Below, piece by piece: positions 1-11,399 of a DNA stretch of 64,000 nucleotides. Source of the DNA: Myrica gale (lineage: Eukaryota > Streptophyta > Magnoliopsida > Fagales > Myricaceae). The stretch is taken from positions 23,237,001 through 23,301,000 of the forward strand of contig OZ005611.1 of assembly GCA_963930655.1 (NCBI GenBank). The letters are read 5' to 3'. The notes under the pieces were generated by a model that worked only from the letters and a program-made list of their open reading frames with translations, did not search any database and was not told where the DNA came from. The first letter of the stretch is position 1; each line of letters begins with the position of its first letter. A program made the position numbers and the translations under genes.

Positions 1-1
1 C

Positions 2-3000
2 ATATATGGGCAAATTGGAAAGATCAAGCTGGCTGAAGAGACCTTCTTGGAGATGCTTGAAGCAGGATGTGAACCGGATGAAGTTGCTTGTGGTACCAGC
101 TCTGTACATACGCCAGATGGGGACGTCATAAGGCTATGTTGTCATTTTTTTCTGCTGTACAAGAAAGGAGGATGATACTCTCTGTTGCAGTTTTCAATTT
201 TATGAGGTCCTCCTTGCAGAAGAAATCACTCCATCGAAGTGTCATAGACATTTGGAGGCAAATGGTGGACAATCGGGTTGCACCCAATGATTTTTCATAC
301 ACAGTAGTCATCAGCTCACTTGTTAAAGAAGGTATTCATGAGGAGGCTTTTAGGACCTTTGCTGAGATGAAGAATGTCGGGTTTGTTCCAGAGGAGGTTA
401 CTTATAGCTTACTTTAGTTCAAGTACCAAAAATGGTAACCGCGATGAAGCCCTAAGATTGTACAATGACATGAGATCTCAGGGAGTAGTTCCAAGTAACT
501 ACACCTGTGCTTCGCTTCTATCATTGTATTACAAAAATGGGGATTATTCTAAGGCCCTTTCTCTCTTTTTGGAAATGGAAAGAGAAAAAATTCCAGCCGA
601 TGAAGTTATCTATGGTTTGCTTATAAGGATTTATGGAAAACTAGGTCTTTATGAGGATGCCGAAAAGACATTTGAAGAGACTGATCGGCTGGGCCTACTT
701 AGTGATGAGAAAACATATTTAGCAATGGCACAAGTCCATCTCGGTTCAGGGAATGTTGACAAAGCTCTGAAAATTATAGAGCTGATGAAGTCCAGAAACA
801 TTTGGTTCTCAAGATTTGCTTATATTGTCTTGTTGCGATGTTATGTTATGAAGGAGGATTTGAACTCTGCTGAAGTGACATTTGCAGCTCTATCCAAGAC
901 TGGACTTCCTGATGCTGGCTCTTGTAATGATATGCTCAATTTGTATTCACGCCTGGGCTTGATGGAAAAGGCCAAGCATTTTATTGCTCAGATAAGGAAT
1001 GATAAAGTAGATTTTGATGAAGAGCTTTACAAAACAGCTATGAGAGTATATTGCAAGGAGGGAATGCTAAGAGATGTTGAACAGCTAATAGAACAGATGG
1101 GTACTGACATATCCTGCAAGGATAAGCGCTTCATCCAAACATGCTTTACGACTGTATGTAACCATAGGGGAGACGAACAACTTCATGAAAAAGATTTGGC
1201 TGCTCTTGTGTTGATGCTGAATTTGTATGTGGCAGATGGAAATTTCAATAAAACTGAGGAAATACTCAGATTGATGCTTGAGACTGCCGGTGGCTTGTCA
1301 TGTGTGAACCAGCTCATTTCAAATTTTATTAGGCAAGGCAAGTAACATATTGCAATGTTTCATTTCGATGACAGGTTGTATTTGTCCAATGCAAGTCCCT
1401 ATATTTAAAAGCTTTATGAATTTTCAACTAGTTTTATGCTGGAATTTAACGGAGTTTGAGATGGATTTCTATGCAGGTGATGCTCTTAAAGCAGAAACTC
1501 TTACTGGACCATTGATCAAGATAGGCTGCAGGCTGGCACTATTGCCTCTTTGATAACTTTATATGCAAAGCAACACAAGCTGAAAAAGGCCCAGGAAGTC
1601 TTTGCAGCAATTCCAGATTTGCTTACTTATGAGAAGTTAATATACAAATCAATGATTGATGCATATGTTAAATGTGGCAAACCAGAGGAGGCATACTCAC
1701 TTTACAAACAAGTAGCTGAGAAAGGCAATGATCTGGATACTGTTGCCATCAGCATAGTAGTGAATGCTTTGACGAATAGTGGTACGAGAGACAAACTTAA
1801 CAGACAGTCAATCTTTTGTTCCTTTCTCAAATATTTGCGGTGTTACTACAGATGATCAGAGCCTCCAATAATATGCAAAGCTGTTTTTATAAATGATGCA
1901 CTCTCACAAGCTACTGTGAATGTTATGAGATTTTGGTTGAAAGTCATCCCTTGCTCTAAGTTCCATATATGCTAGAGAATTAAATCTGCTTTTCCCAACC
2001 ACATGTAAGCTCTGAATACATGTTTCTGCAAAACCTGGACTTTAAAACATCTGTACAGATAGACTGCAAGCAGCGCTTAGGTGATTGCAGGCTCTTTGAA
2101 ACTGTACCTTGTTGACTTTAGCAGTTCAGGAACGAACACTGGTCTGAGTATCATTTGAGGTGCTTGTCTTGATATGATTTATGCGAAATTTTCTGTTTCT
2201 CAAATTGCCCACTTTATTTGGAATCAAATTCCAACTGGAAGAACCTCAAGGGGTTGGCCTGGGTGGTCAAGACCTAGGGCTTAGGGGTTTGCTCCCCTTG
2301 AGGTCTTAGGTTTGAATCCCCTCCGTTGCAAACAATTCCTTGGAGCTACTCCTCTGGCAAAGCCAGATTGACTTGGATTGGGGGGATTGCACCAACCCGG
2401 GGTTTACCGGTTCGTTAGATGGGTCCACTCCGGTGGGCCTGTCGGGTTGGGTTTTCTCCTTGTTCCCACACACCCCCCCCCCCAAAAAAAAAAAAATTCC
2501 AACTGTAAGATATACACTGGAATGAAAACGATTAGGATATATGAGGGCATGGCATTCAATGCTTGGCTCACTTTGCGGTTATTCTTTTGCCACTTTCGAT
2601 TAGCAAGTAATAACAGTATGTCATCTACAGGCAAACATCAAGAGGCAGAAAACATTGTCCGAAAGAGTCTTAAGGGCAGCTTGGAGCTTGATACTGTGGC
2701 ATACAATACCTTTATCAAGGCCATGCTAGAAGCAGGTTGATATAGACAAATTTAATTTTATTGAAGCTACATAAGCAGAAGAACACATGCAGTGACACAT
2801 AGACTTCATTTTGCAGGTAAATTGCATTTTGCATCCAGCATCTATGAACGTATGCTTTCCTTGGGAGTTTCTCCGTCAATTCAGACATATAACACCATGA
2901 TCAGGTAAGAGATTAATGTTCTTTTGGTGTCGTGGAAGGGAAGTTACTCAAAAGAAGGTATACCCATCATCCTGGTAACAATATGTAGTTCACACAGCTT

Positions 3001-3853
3001 TTTGTGTCTGCAGTGTGTATGGACGGGGCCGGAAGTTGGATAGGGCTGTAGAGATGTTCAATGCAGGTTGCAGCTTTGGTTTGAGTCCTGATGAGAAGGC
3101 ATATATGAATTTGATTAGCTATTATGGCAAGGCTGGTATGGTTCTACTCAGCGCTGTGGATGTTTTTTCACAGAAACCTACAGAAGTTAACTTACTTGTT
3201 CTTGAATTGCAATTGTTATCTTTGATTCATTCTTGAAGAGGAAGAACATCGATAAAATAATGCTGAAATTCAATGTATCTCTGTTTGGCAAGCACAAAAA
3301 ATTTTTGGAATTTTTTCACACTTTTTGAACAAACTCCAACACCTTTTTCATAAAAAAGAAACTCTTATCAAATCACCTCTTTCTACATTTTTCACAAACC
3401 CCAATAAAATCTACACTATCCCCAGGGGAAAAAATTCCCCAAAAGTTTATGGTTAGTGGTTTATGAGGTGCACAAATATGTATAATACAAGATAAGTCAG
3501 ATTTTTTACAATTCTTGCTGCTGGAGTAAACACTGAATGTTTCCTGAGTCGAATGACAGATGCCCGAGTTATTATCCTACCAAACCTCAAAATTCATTTT
3601 CTTTTGCAGGTAAACGGCAAGAAGCTTCTCAGTTATTCACCAAAATGCAGGAAGAAGGGATAAAACCTGGGATGGTATGTACACATGTTGTATATATTGC
3701 TCAAACTTACGCGCTTATGATAAAAAGAGATCTTAATTTTGCATTAATGTTAGTTAGAGAATAAACACAGAAGAGGCATATTACTGGTAGATAATGACCT
3801 CTCTCTTATCGTATTTGACATTGATGGGTTATACTTGACGTCACCCCTACAAT

Positions 3854-3898
<45 letters not shown>

Positions 3899-4805
3899 TG
3901 CATATGTGCAATATAGGTTGTAGGATGATTCTCTATTCTACTGCATGACCTGTGTGTTAAACTTGAGAAAGAGGAACATCCCATTTTATTTCTCTGCGGC
4001 TGAACCTCCAGTGCTGCAGTTTATCGTTTTGGTTGGCTATAATGCTGTTAGTCACACTATAAAATCATATCTGCATATGCTCAGTTGATGCTGCCTTCTA
4101 TTTTGAACTCCTCAATAAGTTGAACAATTGAGCAATTACATGACATGTATGCAAGAACTAATTTTGCCATCACATAAAATATGTGACAAGAGTAGACATC
4201 TAATCAAGGTGCTTATTTATTTCTGTGCTGGAACATTGCAGGTCAGCTACAACATTATGATGAATGTATATGCTACCGCAGGCCTTTATCATGAAGTGGA
4301 TGAACTTTTTCAAGCCATGCAGAGAGATGGTTGCTCACCTGACTCATTTACCTACCTTGCCCTTGTCCTTGTCCGGGCTTACACTGAGGGATTGAAATAC
4401 TCTGAAGCTGAGGAGACCATTGATTCTATGGAGAAAAGGGGCATCCCCCCTTCTTGTGCACATTTTAACCCCTTACTCTCTGCTTTTGCAAAAGCAGGTC
4501 TAATCAGGGAAGCTGAACGGGTTTATAAAAAGCTACTCACAGCTGGCTTGTATCCCGACCTTGCATGCAATCGGACTATGCTGAGAGGTTACATGGACTA
4601 TGGACTTGTGGAAGAAGGCTTCAATTTTTTCGAACGGATTTTTGGGTCTGTGGAAGCAGACAGGTTTATAATGAGTGCAGCTGTGCTTTTTTACAAGTCT
4701 GCAGGAAGACATATCAAAGCTGAAGGTGTGTTAAACTCCATGAATAGTCTGGGAATCCCGATCCTCAAAGACCTTGAAGTTGGATTAAAGCTTAAAACCC
4801 CATAA
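2..4805 (+). CDS. EMB976: PPR protein, EMB976-like (3' part)
   Basis: P-type pentatricopeptide repeat protein. The 5' end lies outside the window. The chain of about 35-residue repeats resembles Arabidopsis At5g27270 (EMB976), a family of organellar RNA-binding proteins. Exons read: 2-1337, 1477-1781, 2631-2735, 2817-2904, 3014-3135, 3610-3674, 4242-4805 (stop TAA). Intron 1 begins GCAAGT instead of GT and ends CAG; only this junction keeps the reading G-DALKAETL. The frame is not intact. PPR homology shifts by -1 near 96-103, shifts again near 405-415 (net 2-bp loss or 1-bp gain), and by -1 near 1535. No single frame carries the protein, so this is either a recent pseudogene or an assembly with indel errors. 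The last exon is open for about 188 codons. A 6-bp in-frame duplication (CTTGTC) lies near 4364. Intron 2 holds a SINE. Confidence 0.85.
1338..1476 (+). other. GC-AG intron in the PPR gene
   Basis: The donor reads CAAG|GCAAGT and the acceptor TATGCAG|GTGATG. Using the nearby GT (1342) would put a TGA directly after the junction, whereas the GC donor gives an in-phase PPR reading. The context AG|GCAAGT is the known strong consensus of plant GC donors. Confidence 0.7.
2238..2495 (+). mobile_element. tRNA-derived SINE in intron 2 of the PPR gene
   Basis: An element of about 258 bp flanked by the direct repeat ATTCCAACTG (2228-2237 and 2496-2505). The head has pol III promoter-like boxes: GGCCTGGGTGGTCAAG near 2256 (A-box type) and GGTTTGAATCC near 2310 (B-box type). 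The tail is a C-run followed by a 13-15-base A-run that abuts the right target duplication. Structure and size fit a plant SINE, possibly of the Au type; the family name is not certain. Confidence 0.8.
3855..3895. repeat. (CT)n microsatellite
   Basis: About 20 uninterrupted CT units inside the last PPR intron (3675-4241). Confidence 0.95.
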
Positions 4806-6330
4806 TTATAATACTAGTGGGCCAGGAGAAGAGCTAAGTACATTTGGAATGGTAAGAGGGCTGGTTACAAAAGAATGCGACAAATGTATATCAGTAATGC
4901 CGTTGGTTCAGGCAAATTAGTGCTAAAAGCCTCTGTGGTTGAAGAGCCTAAAGCTCCTCTTGTCTGTCAAGACTAAAATTAGAGGGAGATGCCGAACTGT
5001 ATCCAAAAGACTGGTGACGTAATGTGAGGTGGTGGCATACCATCAGTTTGTGGCTGTTTTATAGCTATTCTTCCTTCGATTAAGTGGCGTAGAGCTTGTC
5101 TGGTGTACAAACGCTTGAAGTTGATGGCTTGAAGACAAATTTGACCACGGATTTATGTTCAATGAGTAGAGAAACCTGGAAATCTTGCTGGGAGGCTTAT
5201 TGTTACACGAGGGATACCTTTGTTGATTTCGATCGTATCAAATGAATAGGGAGATGAACATTAGAGCTTGTTTGCTGTATGGACCAGCAATTGGTGCCAT
5301 GAATCCTTCAGTATACTTGGAGTCTGATTCCCCCCTGGTACAAGTCCTGATCTCACATGTTATTGGAACCATGGGAGGACAGTACGCAGACCCGCTAAAA
5401 TGCAGATAAAGCGTCCAATTATTAAAAGATGGGTAGTGTCTAGCAAAGCATACAGGTATAACATTAGTGCAGCTAACCAGTCTTTGATAGTCTGCAGGAA
5501 AGGACGTTGAAGCTGATATTTTAGTTCCATGAATTTGGGATCGGATTCCAGCAAAACTTTGGAGCTGGATTGAAGCTCAGATCCCCCCTACACTACTTAT
5601 GAACTAAACCCGTTACAGGGCTATGGAAAGAGACTAATGATGATCAAATGCTATATAGAGATATCCTGAGAAGGGAAAATGACTGATGCTTGAGCAAACG
5701 CCATTTTGGTTTTTATGAAAATCAGGGACGTGGCATTCGGTACGGGCCATTGTACTGCTAGTCCTCCTTTGATCTACTAGCAAAGAGCTCTGGCATATCT
5801 GGAACTCCAATTTGAGATGCCCAATACATGACACTCTAATCTCATCTTTAACAGAAGTGGCATGAGACTTTAGTATTGCTAATCCTTTGATTTGTCCTTT
5901 AAGAATGTTCAATGTGTCTTTTACAGGCCATTTCCAAAGCATAAATTATGAGAAAGTGACTGGAAAATGTCTGCGCCAAAAATAAATTAAATAATTGTCG
6001 AAGAAACAAATTTTATAGATTCCATAATCTTGAGCTCTAACATATCCTCTCATTCACAGTTTCTCTTTCCTTACTTTTTAATAAATTTCTCTTACTTTTT
6101 CATTAAAAAAATTCATCAAATCTTCTTTATTTTTTAATAAATTCTAATAAAAATTATTAAAAAATAAAAAAATTTCACCAATTTTTTATAAACCCTTAAA
6201 AAATAACTCTCAAAATTTTCTCCTAAAAACTTAAATTTTAAAAATTTTTACGTACTAAACATCCCTTCCAAAATCAACTGCCTTCTAAATATGAGTGTTG
6301 TAAATTTGGTATCTCCACTATGCGAGTTAT
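4806..6330. other. Intergenic: PPR 3' flank
   Basis: Probable 3' UTR of the PPR gene up to about 5250, then unique-looking sequence. From about 6050 to 6270 it becomes AT-rich with many ATTTTT/AAATTT runs, resembling the window's MITE families, but clear terminal repeats were not found. No gene seen. Confidence 0.5.
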
Positions 6331-6334
6331 GTGT

Positions 6335-6408
6335 GGCCCAACTTAAGAAGCCGTTAAAGAGTTGAAACCGGGCCTGGTGTTTCTTCTTGGGCCCAGCGAG
6401 TGAGCCCA
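6335..6408. promoter_or_regulatory. Cluster of site II (TGGGCY) elements upstream of NDUFS6
   Basis: GGCCCA at 6335-6340, the palindrome TGGGCCCA at 6388-6395 and AGCCCA at 6403-6408 each carry TGGGCC or TGGGCT on one strand, 80-160 bp before the ATG at 6491. Site II elements are known TCP-factor targets common in plant promoters of nuclear respiratory-chain genes. The match is seen; the function is inferred. Confidence 0.6.
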
Positions 6409-6490
6409 TGTCCACCCAGCTTTCAACTCTGTCATTTCCTCCTCGTAGTCCCGTCTTAAATTTAGGATACCAATTGATCTTTCTCTCGGA

Positions 6491-9400
6491 ATGGCGTCCA
6501 GTCTGTTCAAAACCCTGATCAGATCGTCGAATATTCCATCAACGGCCAGAAGCCTCTGCGTCGTCAGCAGCGAAGTCAGCAACCACACTGCCAAATGGAT
6601 GCAGGTACCTTTAATTTCCTATTCCTTATATACAATTTCTGCAACCAAAGTAATATTCGATCGTCTGACAAATTTTCCTTAATTTGCTTCTCTCCATGCG
6701 TCCGTAGTATGGTGGCGCTTTGGTCGAATCGGCTTAGATTGTGTCCAGCTAAAAATTTCGAGTTTTAGGAGTATTTAAGTTCGGAATTTGATGAGCTTAA
6801 TTTTTCGGAGGTTCTTGTATTTGTTGAGCTATATAATAGGTATTCATTGCCTAAATAACGCAAAAGTCTGCTTGGTTGCCGAGACATGTAGGAGAAGAAT
6901 AAAACAAGATTACATTCAATTGGAATTTCTGGGTTTTGTTTTTTTACGGAAATCTTGGAGGCAGTACTCATCATGGAAACTATAGTTTGTATAACATTTT
7001 TTCCATAGTTGAATGATCTGTCTCTTATACGTTGTTATTTTTGTTCATTATGAGCTATATCCAGAGATGTAAAGAATGACTGGTTGAGTGCGCAATTTTT
7101 CATCTCGTAACCAAAGAAATTGTTTAGGATGTTTTAATAGCAACCATATTCCAGTGGCAGCTTTTAGTCATTTTTGTTTTCCTAAGTGAACTTGTTCCTT
7201 AAATGATTTTTCTTTAGAGGGAAGGGAGTTGGAAAAACAAAGGAAGTTCTGTACTCCGAATTATTGACCAATCTGTCTTGTCTTTTTTTTTTCAATTATA
7301 ATGGGTTTAAGCACTTCTGCATCCTTGATATTTTTGTAACGTCGAAGAAAAATAAATTGTGGGATCAGAGCTCTAGCGAACTTAGAACTGAGAATTGCAT
7401 AATCAAATTTTCATAAAGTGAAGCTGCCTTGTTGCATATTACCCCCGGAATTCATAGTCCCTTTTAGGCAATTTCCCATCTTTGTGCAAGTATGTTTCTT
7501 TAAAGTAGCATATGCATTGTTCTGTCAGATGCATATGTCTCAAATATTGAGCTGGTTCAGTAAGGCTGACTACCCGATCTTGGATTGTACCGAAACATAG
7601 ACTGTTCTAAGATACTTTTTTTTGTTTGTTAAGTGGTTGTAAGAGAAAAGTTCGTTGTTAAGACAATTTTGGAATATATGTGGTTATGAGTGGATAATAA
7701 ACTCTGAGGAATATCTCTCTAAGTGTGAAAAAGAACTATGTGGAATTCTGTCAGAGATTTAATGATTAATTTGCGAACAGAAGAAGTTTGTTGACGAACT
7801 TTGATGCGAGATTCTACTGGCTTTATCAGGTATTCTTTAGGTTGCTGGTAGTTTTGCATGTCTGACAAAGACATCTCATGGAGCAAGGAGGAAATTTTTC
7901 CAAAAAGAATGTATAAGAAAACAATTTGCTTGTCCTTTAGAGGTATTGTGTTTTGGGGTTTGGTTCCATGTAGAGAGGTTTAATGTGGTTTTGATAGAAA
8001 ATTAAATGGACGGTGTACTAAAGTAATTTAGTTTCTTAAGCAATTATATGAGAGAGCAGAAACATATCATGAATGTGTGTGGGCATATGGTTACTGCGTG
8101 AATATGATATCTAATTGGATGGTGTGAGGAGTACAGAGTAGTGGTTTGCACTTTCTTGGGATTTTACAAATGGTATCAGAGTAGACCTGATAATGATTAG
8201 GTAGGCTTGGCCGGTCCTTACAAGGAGCACGAAGGGTATAAGGTGTGAAAAATATGATAACCCAAGGCTCACATGGCGTGAGAAGTGAAAAGGAGCGAGA
8301 GATGAATGGTAAAAGTATCAAGTCTATGTTGGATCCTTATCATATGAATTTGAGCCTTACACGACTCAAAGGAGCTTGAAAAATCAACATTGACTCGTTT
8401 TTGGAAGGAAAAGGCAATTGTTTGGATGTTCAAAATGTAAACATAAAACAGATACTGAATATTTTGCACTTGGACAATTAGGACTATCCATTTCTTGTAG
8501 CATTATTTTGTGGCATGGAGAGGTGTATGTGCCTATGAGTCCTCACCTTTCTATTGTAGTCTACTTTTGGTCATAATCTACCATAAAGGCTATGAACTAT
8601 GGATATGCTAAAACCCCTTGAGTATTAGTCCTAGATCTATTAGACATGGCTCACCGCTAAACATGTCAGCATGCATATCCAATAAATGGTCGACAATTGA
8701 AAAATATATATACAATTTTGGCAGTCTTTTTATATTCACGAGTCATGACATGCAAGTTATGTAGCTACCACTTAAACTGGGAAAAAAGAACTGTTTTTCG
8801 TTTGGGTAAGGAGACGAAGAAAACTAAATTTAACTAAACCAGACCCAAGATCTCTTTTAGAATCTTGGTTTGTCACCACAGTTGTATGGATAGTGCTCCT
8901 CGAGAATCTCTCTCTCTCTATCAACTATGGTTCACAGTTCCAACGACTGCATTATTGGGGCTTATACCTAAACAGGCTTTTGTGTTAAGAGTTATATTCG
9001 GCAGAAAATTTTGATGGTCTTGATTGATTGCTGAGGCTCAGGGCTGCATGGCTTAGAGTATTACTCTCTTTTGTATATTGTATTGAGCTGATAGGTGGCT
9101 TTGATATGTTATTCATCAGTATCGGGGAGTTCAAATGTGTACTTGCATTCTAAAATGGATGATAGCGTATTTTTCTCAGAAAATCCTCTCCAGAGGGTCT
9201 TTAGAGTTTAAAAAGCATTTCCTATGCAAGAGTACATAGCCATTTATGTTTCACGTTCTGCTTTTAGGACATAAGTAAGAAGTCCCCTATGGAGTTGATC
9301 AATGAAGTTCCACCTATTAAGGTTGAGGGCAGGATTGTTGCTTGTGAAGGAGGTTAGTTTGTCTTCTGATTGTTTTCTTGTTTCTTTTACATGATTTTCA

Positions 9401-9605
9401 CCGAATAAACTGTGTTTCTCTCTGTTCCATGATCAAGTCAATCCACTTTTCACAACCACATGATTCGTAAGGGGTTTACCTTTTTCTGGTTGCAGACAGC
9501 AATCCTGCACTTGGGCACCCAATTGAGTTCATATGCCTTGACCGGAAGGAGCCAGCTATTTGCAAGTATTGTGGCCTGCGCTACGTTCAGGAGCACCACC
9601 ACTAG
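6491..9605 (+). CDS. NADH dehydrogenase Fe-S protein 6 (complex I 13-kDa, NDUFS6)
   Basis: Subunit of mitochondrial complex I with a CHCC-type zinc-binding domain that takes part in late assembly of the peripheral arm. Exons 6491-6604, 9268-9352 and 9496-9605 sum to 309 nt, or 102 residues plus stop. Residues 1-35 form a Ser/Arg-rich presequence (MASSLFKTLIRSSN) without acidic residues at the start. The C-terminal half holds the Cys/His pattern ACEG-GHPIEFICL-ICKYCGLRY and ends EHHH, as in Arabidopsis At3g03070. Intron 1 is long (2.66 kb). The gene is convergent with ATAD3, and in Arabidopsis the equivalent genes (At3g03060/03070) are also neighbours. Site II motifs upstream fit regulation with other respiratory genes. 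Short plant presequences are variable, but the domain is unmistakable. Confidence 0.93.
8030..8480. mobile_element. Possible LTR-retrotransposon (TRIM-like) debris
   Basis: Lies inside NDUFS6 intron 1. TGGTATCAGAGT (8171-8182) resembles the initiator-methionine tRNA primer site used by plant LTR elements, and nearby text (GTATCAAGTCTATGTTGGAT, 8317) resembles common plant LTR starts. No coding domain or paired LTR was recognised. Weak call; an old, broken fossil if real. Confidence 0.3.
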
Positions 9606-10360
9606 GAGTCTGAAGTGAAGGTGATTACTGCACCTGTTATGATCTGCAGTGCTGAACCCTAAGGGATAATTTTCTCATGGCAAGGGTCATGTTTGTTGCA
9701 GCATCCTCTTTTTTACTTCTCTGACAGACTAATGGTGTAACGATATATTTCCAGTTGTTTAACATTAAGCAAAATAAGGATTTGTTATGCCCCTTCATGC
9801 TTTTCATTAGGGCCTATCTATACGAATATCTGGAGTGCATTTGATCAGTTTGTCTACTCCCTGCATTGTGAAATGTTGTGATGAGTTTCATCCTCATCTG
9901 AAATGTGCTTGCGTCTGACGTCCGGTGATTAGATAGATTCATAATTTGAGATTTTGCAACCATTCAGCGCACGGTTCGTATGATATTTGTATGGCCTGTC
10001 AATGTACCAAAGTTTCACTTAATTTTTCCTTTTTGGGAAAATCATCCAATCCATTCATTCGAAGGTATCCCTCCCCTATTCCATTTAGGGAAACTTTTTC
10101 TTTTAAAAAACAGTTTACATGAGTAATAGGTCAAATATATTCCAAAGCCCGATAACATTGCATCTTCATATCAAAGTGAGCCTTTTTGTGGAAATAAACA
10201 TTAAATTTTGTAATTTCACTTTGTTATCTTTACACATGAACATTAACCAAGCACAATCAGTGCCCAATAATTAACTTCTTTATACATAAATGAGGCAGAC
10301 TAATACACAAAGTGTACATATCTCCTTTTCTTCAAGGCTGAAGCCTCAATTGACCATTTC
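9606..10360. other. NDUFS6 3' flank
   Basis: Probable 3' UTR to roughly 9990 and then AT-rich spacer leading into the convergent orphan exon. No gene seen. Confidence 0.5.
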
Positions 10361-10371
10361 TCGACCAATCT

Positions 10372-11292
10372 GGATTTTGCAGATATTAGCCTCCCGTTTC
10401 TTGCAGAGCTTTGTAATAGTGCTATCAAGTTCAACAAGAGCATGAGTTTTAGAGAGAGAGATTGCGCCTTCTCTCTAAAAACCCTCCCCTCCCCCCGCCT
10501 GTTCCCCTCCTTTTTGCTCTCTGGTCTCGGCGGCGGGAGGAGCTTCGGTTCCTCCCGTCTCCCTCTCTCTTCCCGGCCCTGCCTCCAGTGGCCGGGATCT
10601 GCTATTTTTTCCCCGTTTCCGGTTTTGTATAGGGCTGTTGTTCCGGCGATTTTGGGCCTCAGATCTTGGCTTTTTGAGTGGTCTTCAGTGGCCACGCACC
10701 CCTGGGCTAGCGTCTTCTTCTTCCGGCGCTCCGTTCTGCCCCTCCTCGCCGCTGATCTGCCGGCGCGTGCCGTCTCACGCGCGCCATTGTGTGCGCATGG
10801 ATCTCACGCGCTTGTTCCTCCCTTAGGCGGTTTGGACCTGGTTTGGTGGTTTTCGGCGGTCTCGCGCCCTCCGGCTCCTGTCAACGTCTCCTGGAGGCCT
10901 GCTATGCACTGGTCCGACGTTGCTCCTCCGCTCCTCTAGCCCGCTCCGCCGCCTTTGCTGGCTGTTTTCTTTGTGTTTTTGTTGCTGTTTTTTCTTTCAT
11001 GTTGCTTTGTTTCTGGGCAAGTGCTGGTGCACTTTGTAACGCCTTTAAGTAGGCTATGCTCGTTGGGTCGCCGCCTCCTTGGAGGGTCTGGTATTCCCGC
11101 TAGAGCAAATCCGCTATATTTTGATCCACCGTGATGAAATACAGATATCCGATAATTTAGTGATTAAAAAAAAGTTCAACAAGAGCATTGTCTAGTTGCT
11201 TTTCAATATAAAGATCAAGATGGGCACGTGTGACTCTCTGCAAATGATCAGAAGCAAATTGAATTCTAAAATCCTGCAAACTGTAAGGTCTC
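10372..11292 (-). pseudogene. Orphan terminal exon, split by a retroposon
   Basis: On the minus strand an acceptor (TTTTGTCAG) near 11293 opens a reading of about 70 codons: GGQAWRPYSLQDFRIQF, then a helix-rich stretch including YIEKQLDNALVEL and KLCKKREANICK, ending MVN-stop near 10358. The reading is continuous only if the 730-bp insert at 10444-11173 and one copy of its target duplication are left out, so the exon predates the insertion. The family is not recognised. No upstream exons were found between here and ATAD3; a Copia fossil starts about 100 bp upstream. It looks like the last exon of a decayed or fragment-copied host gene. Charged, helix-prone residues suggest coiled coil. Confidence 0.55.
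10444..11173 (+). mobile_element. LINE-like non-autonomous retroposon with perfect 15-bp TSD
   Basis: Flanked by identical GTTCAACAAGAGCAT (10429-10443 and 11174-11188) and ending in an 8-base A-run, the signature of target-primed reverse transcription. The body is unusually GC-rich (10480-10960) for this window. It starts with an AGAGAGAG leader followed by CTCTCTAAAACCC, typical of plant L1 5' UTRs, and ends in a T-rich then mixed 3' part. No reverse transcriptase is present. The 165-codon open frame at 10442-10939 is Pro/Arg/Ser-rich and probably a composition effect. Best explanation: an internally deleted L1-type element or a LINE-mobilised RNA. The perfect duplication suggests a young insertion. 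Confidence 0.75.
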
Positions 11293-11399
11293 CAAGCTTG
11301 TCCACCACTGACAAAATAGGAAAAAACGAGACGTCATGCCCATAAATCCTACAAGTTTGAAGAAGAAAAACTTGTAATTATTACTTGGAATAAGGATAC

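Noticed and set aside
10442-10939. 165-codon plus-strand open frame
   Set aside because: Lies within the GC-rich retroposon, biased to Pro/Ser/Arg/Leu, no recognised domain; a composition effect.
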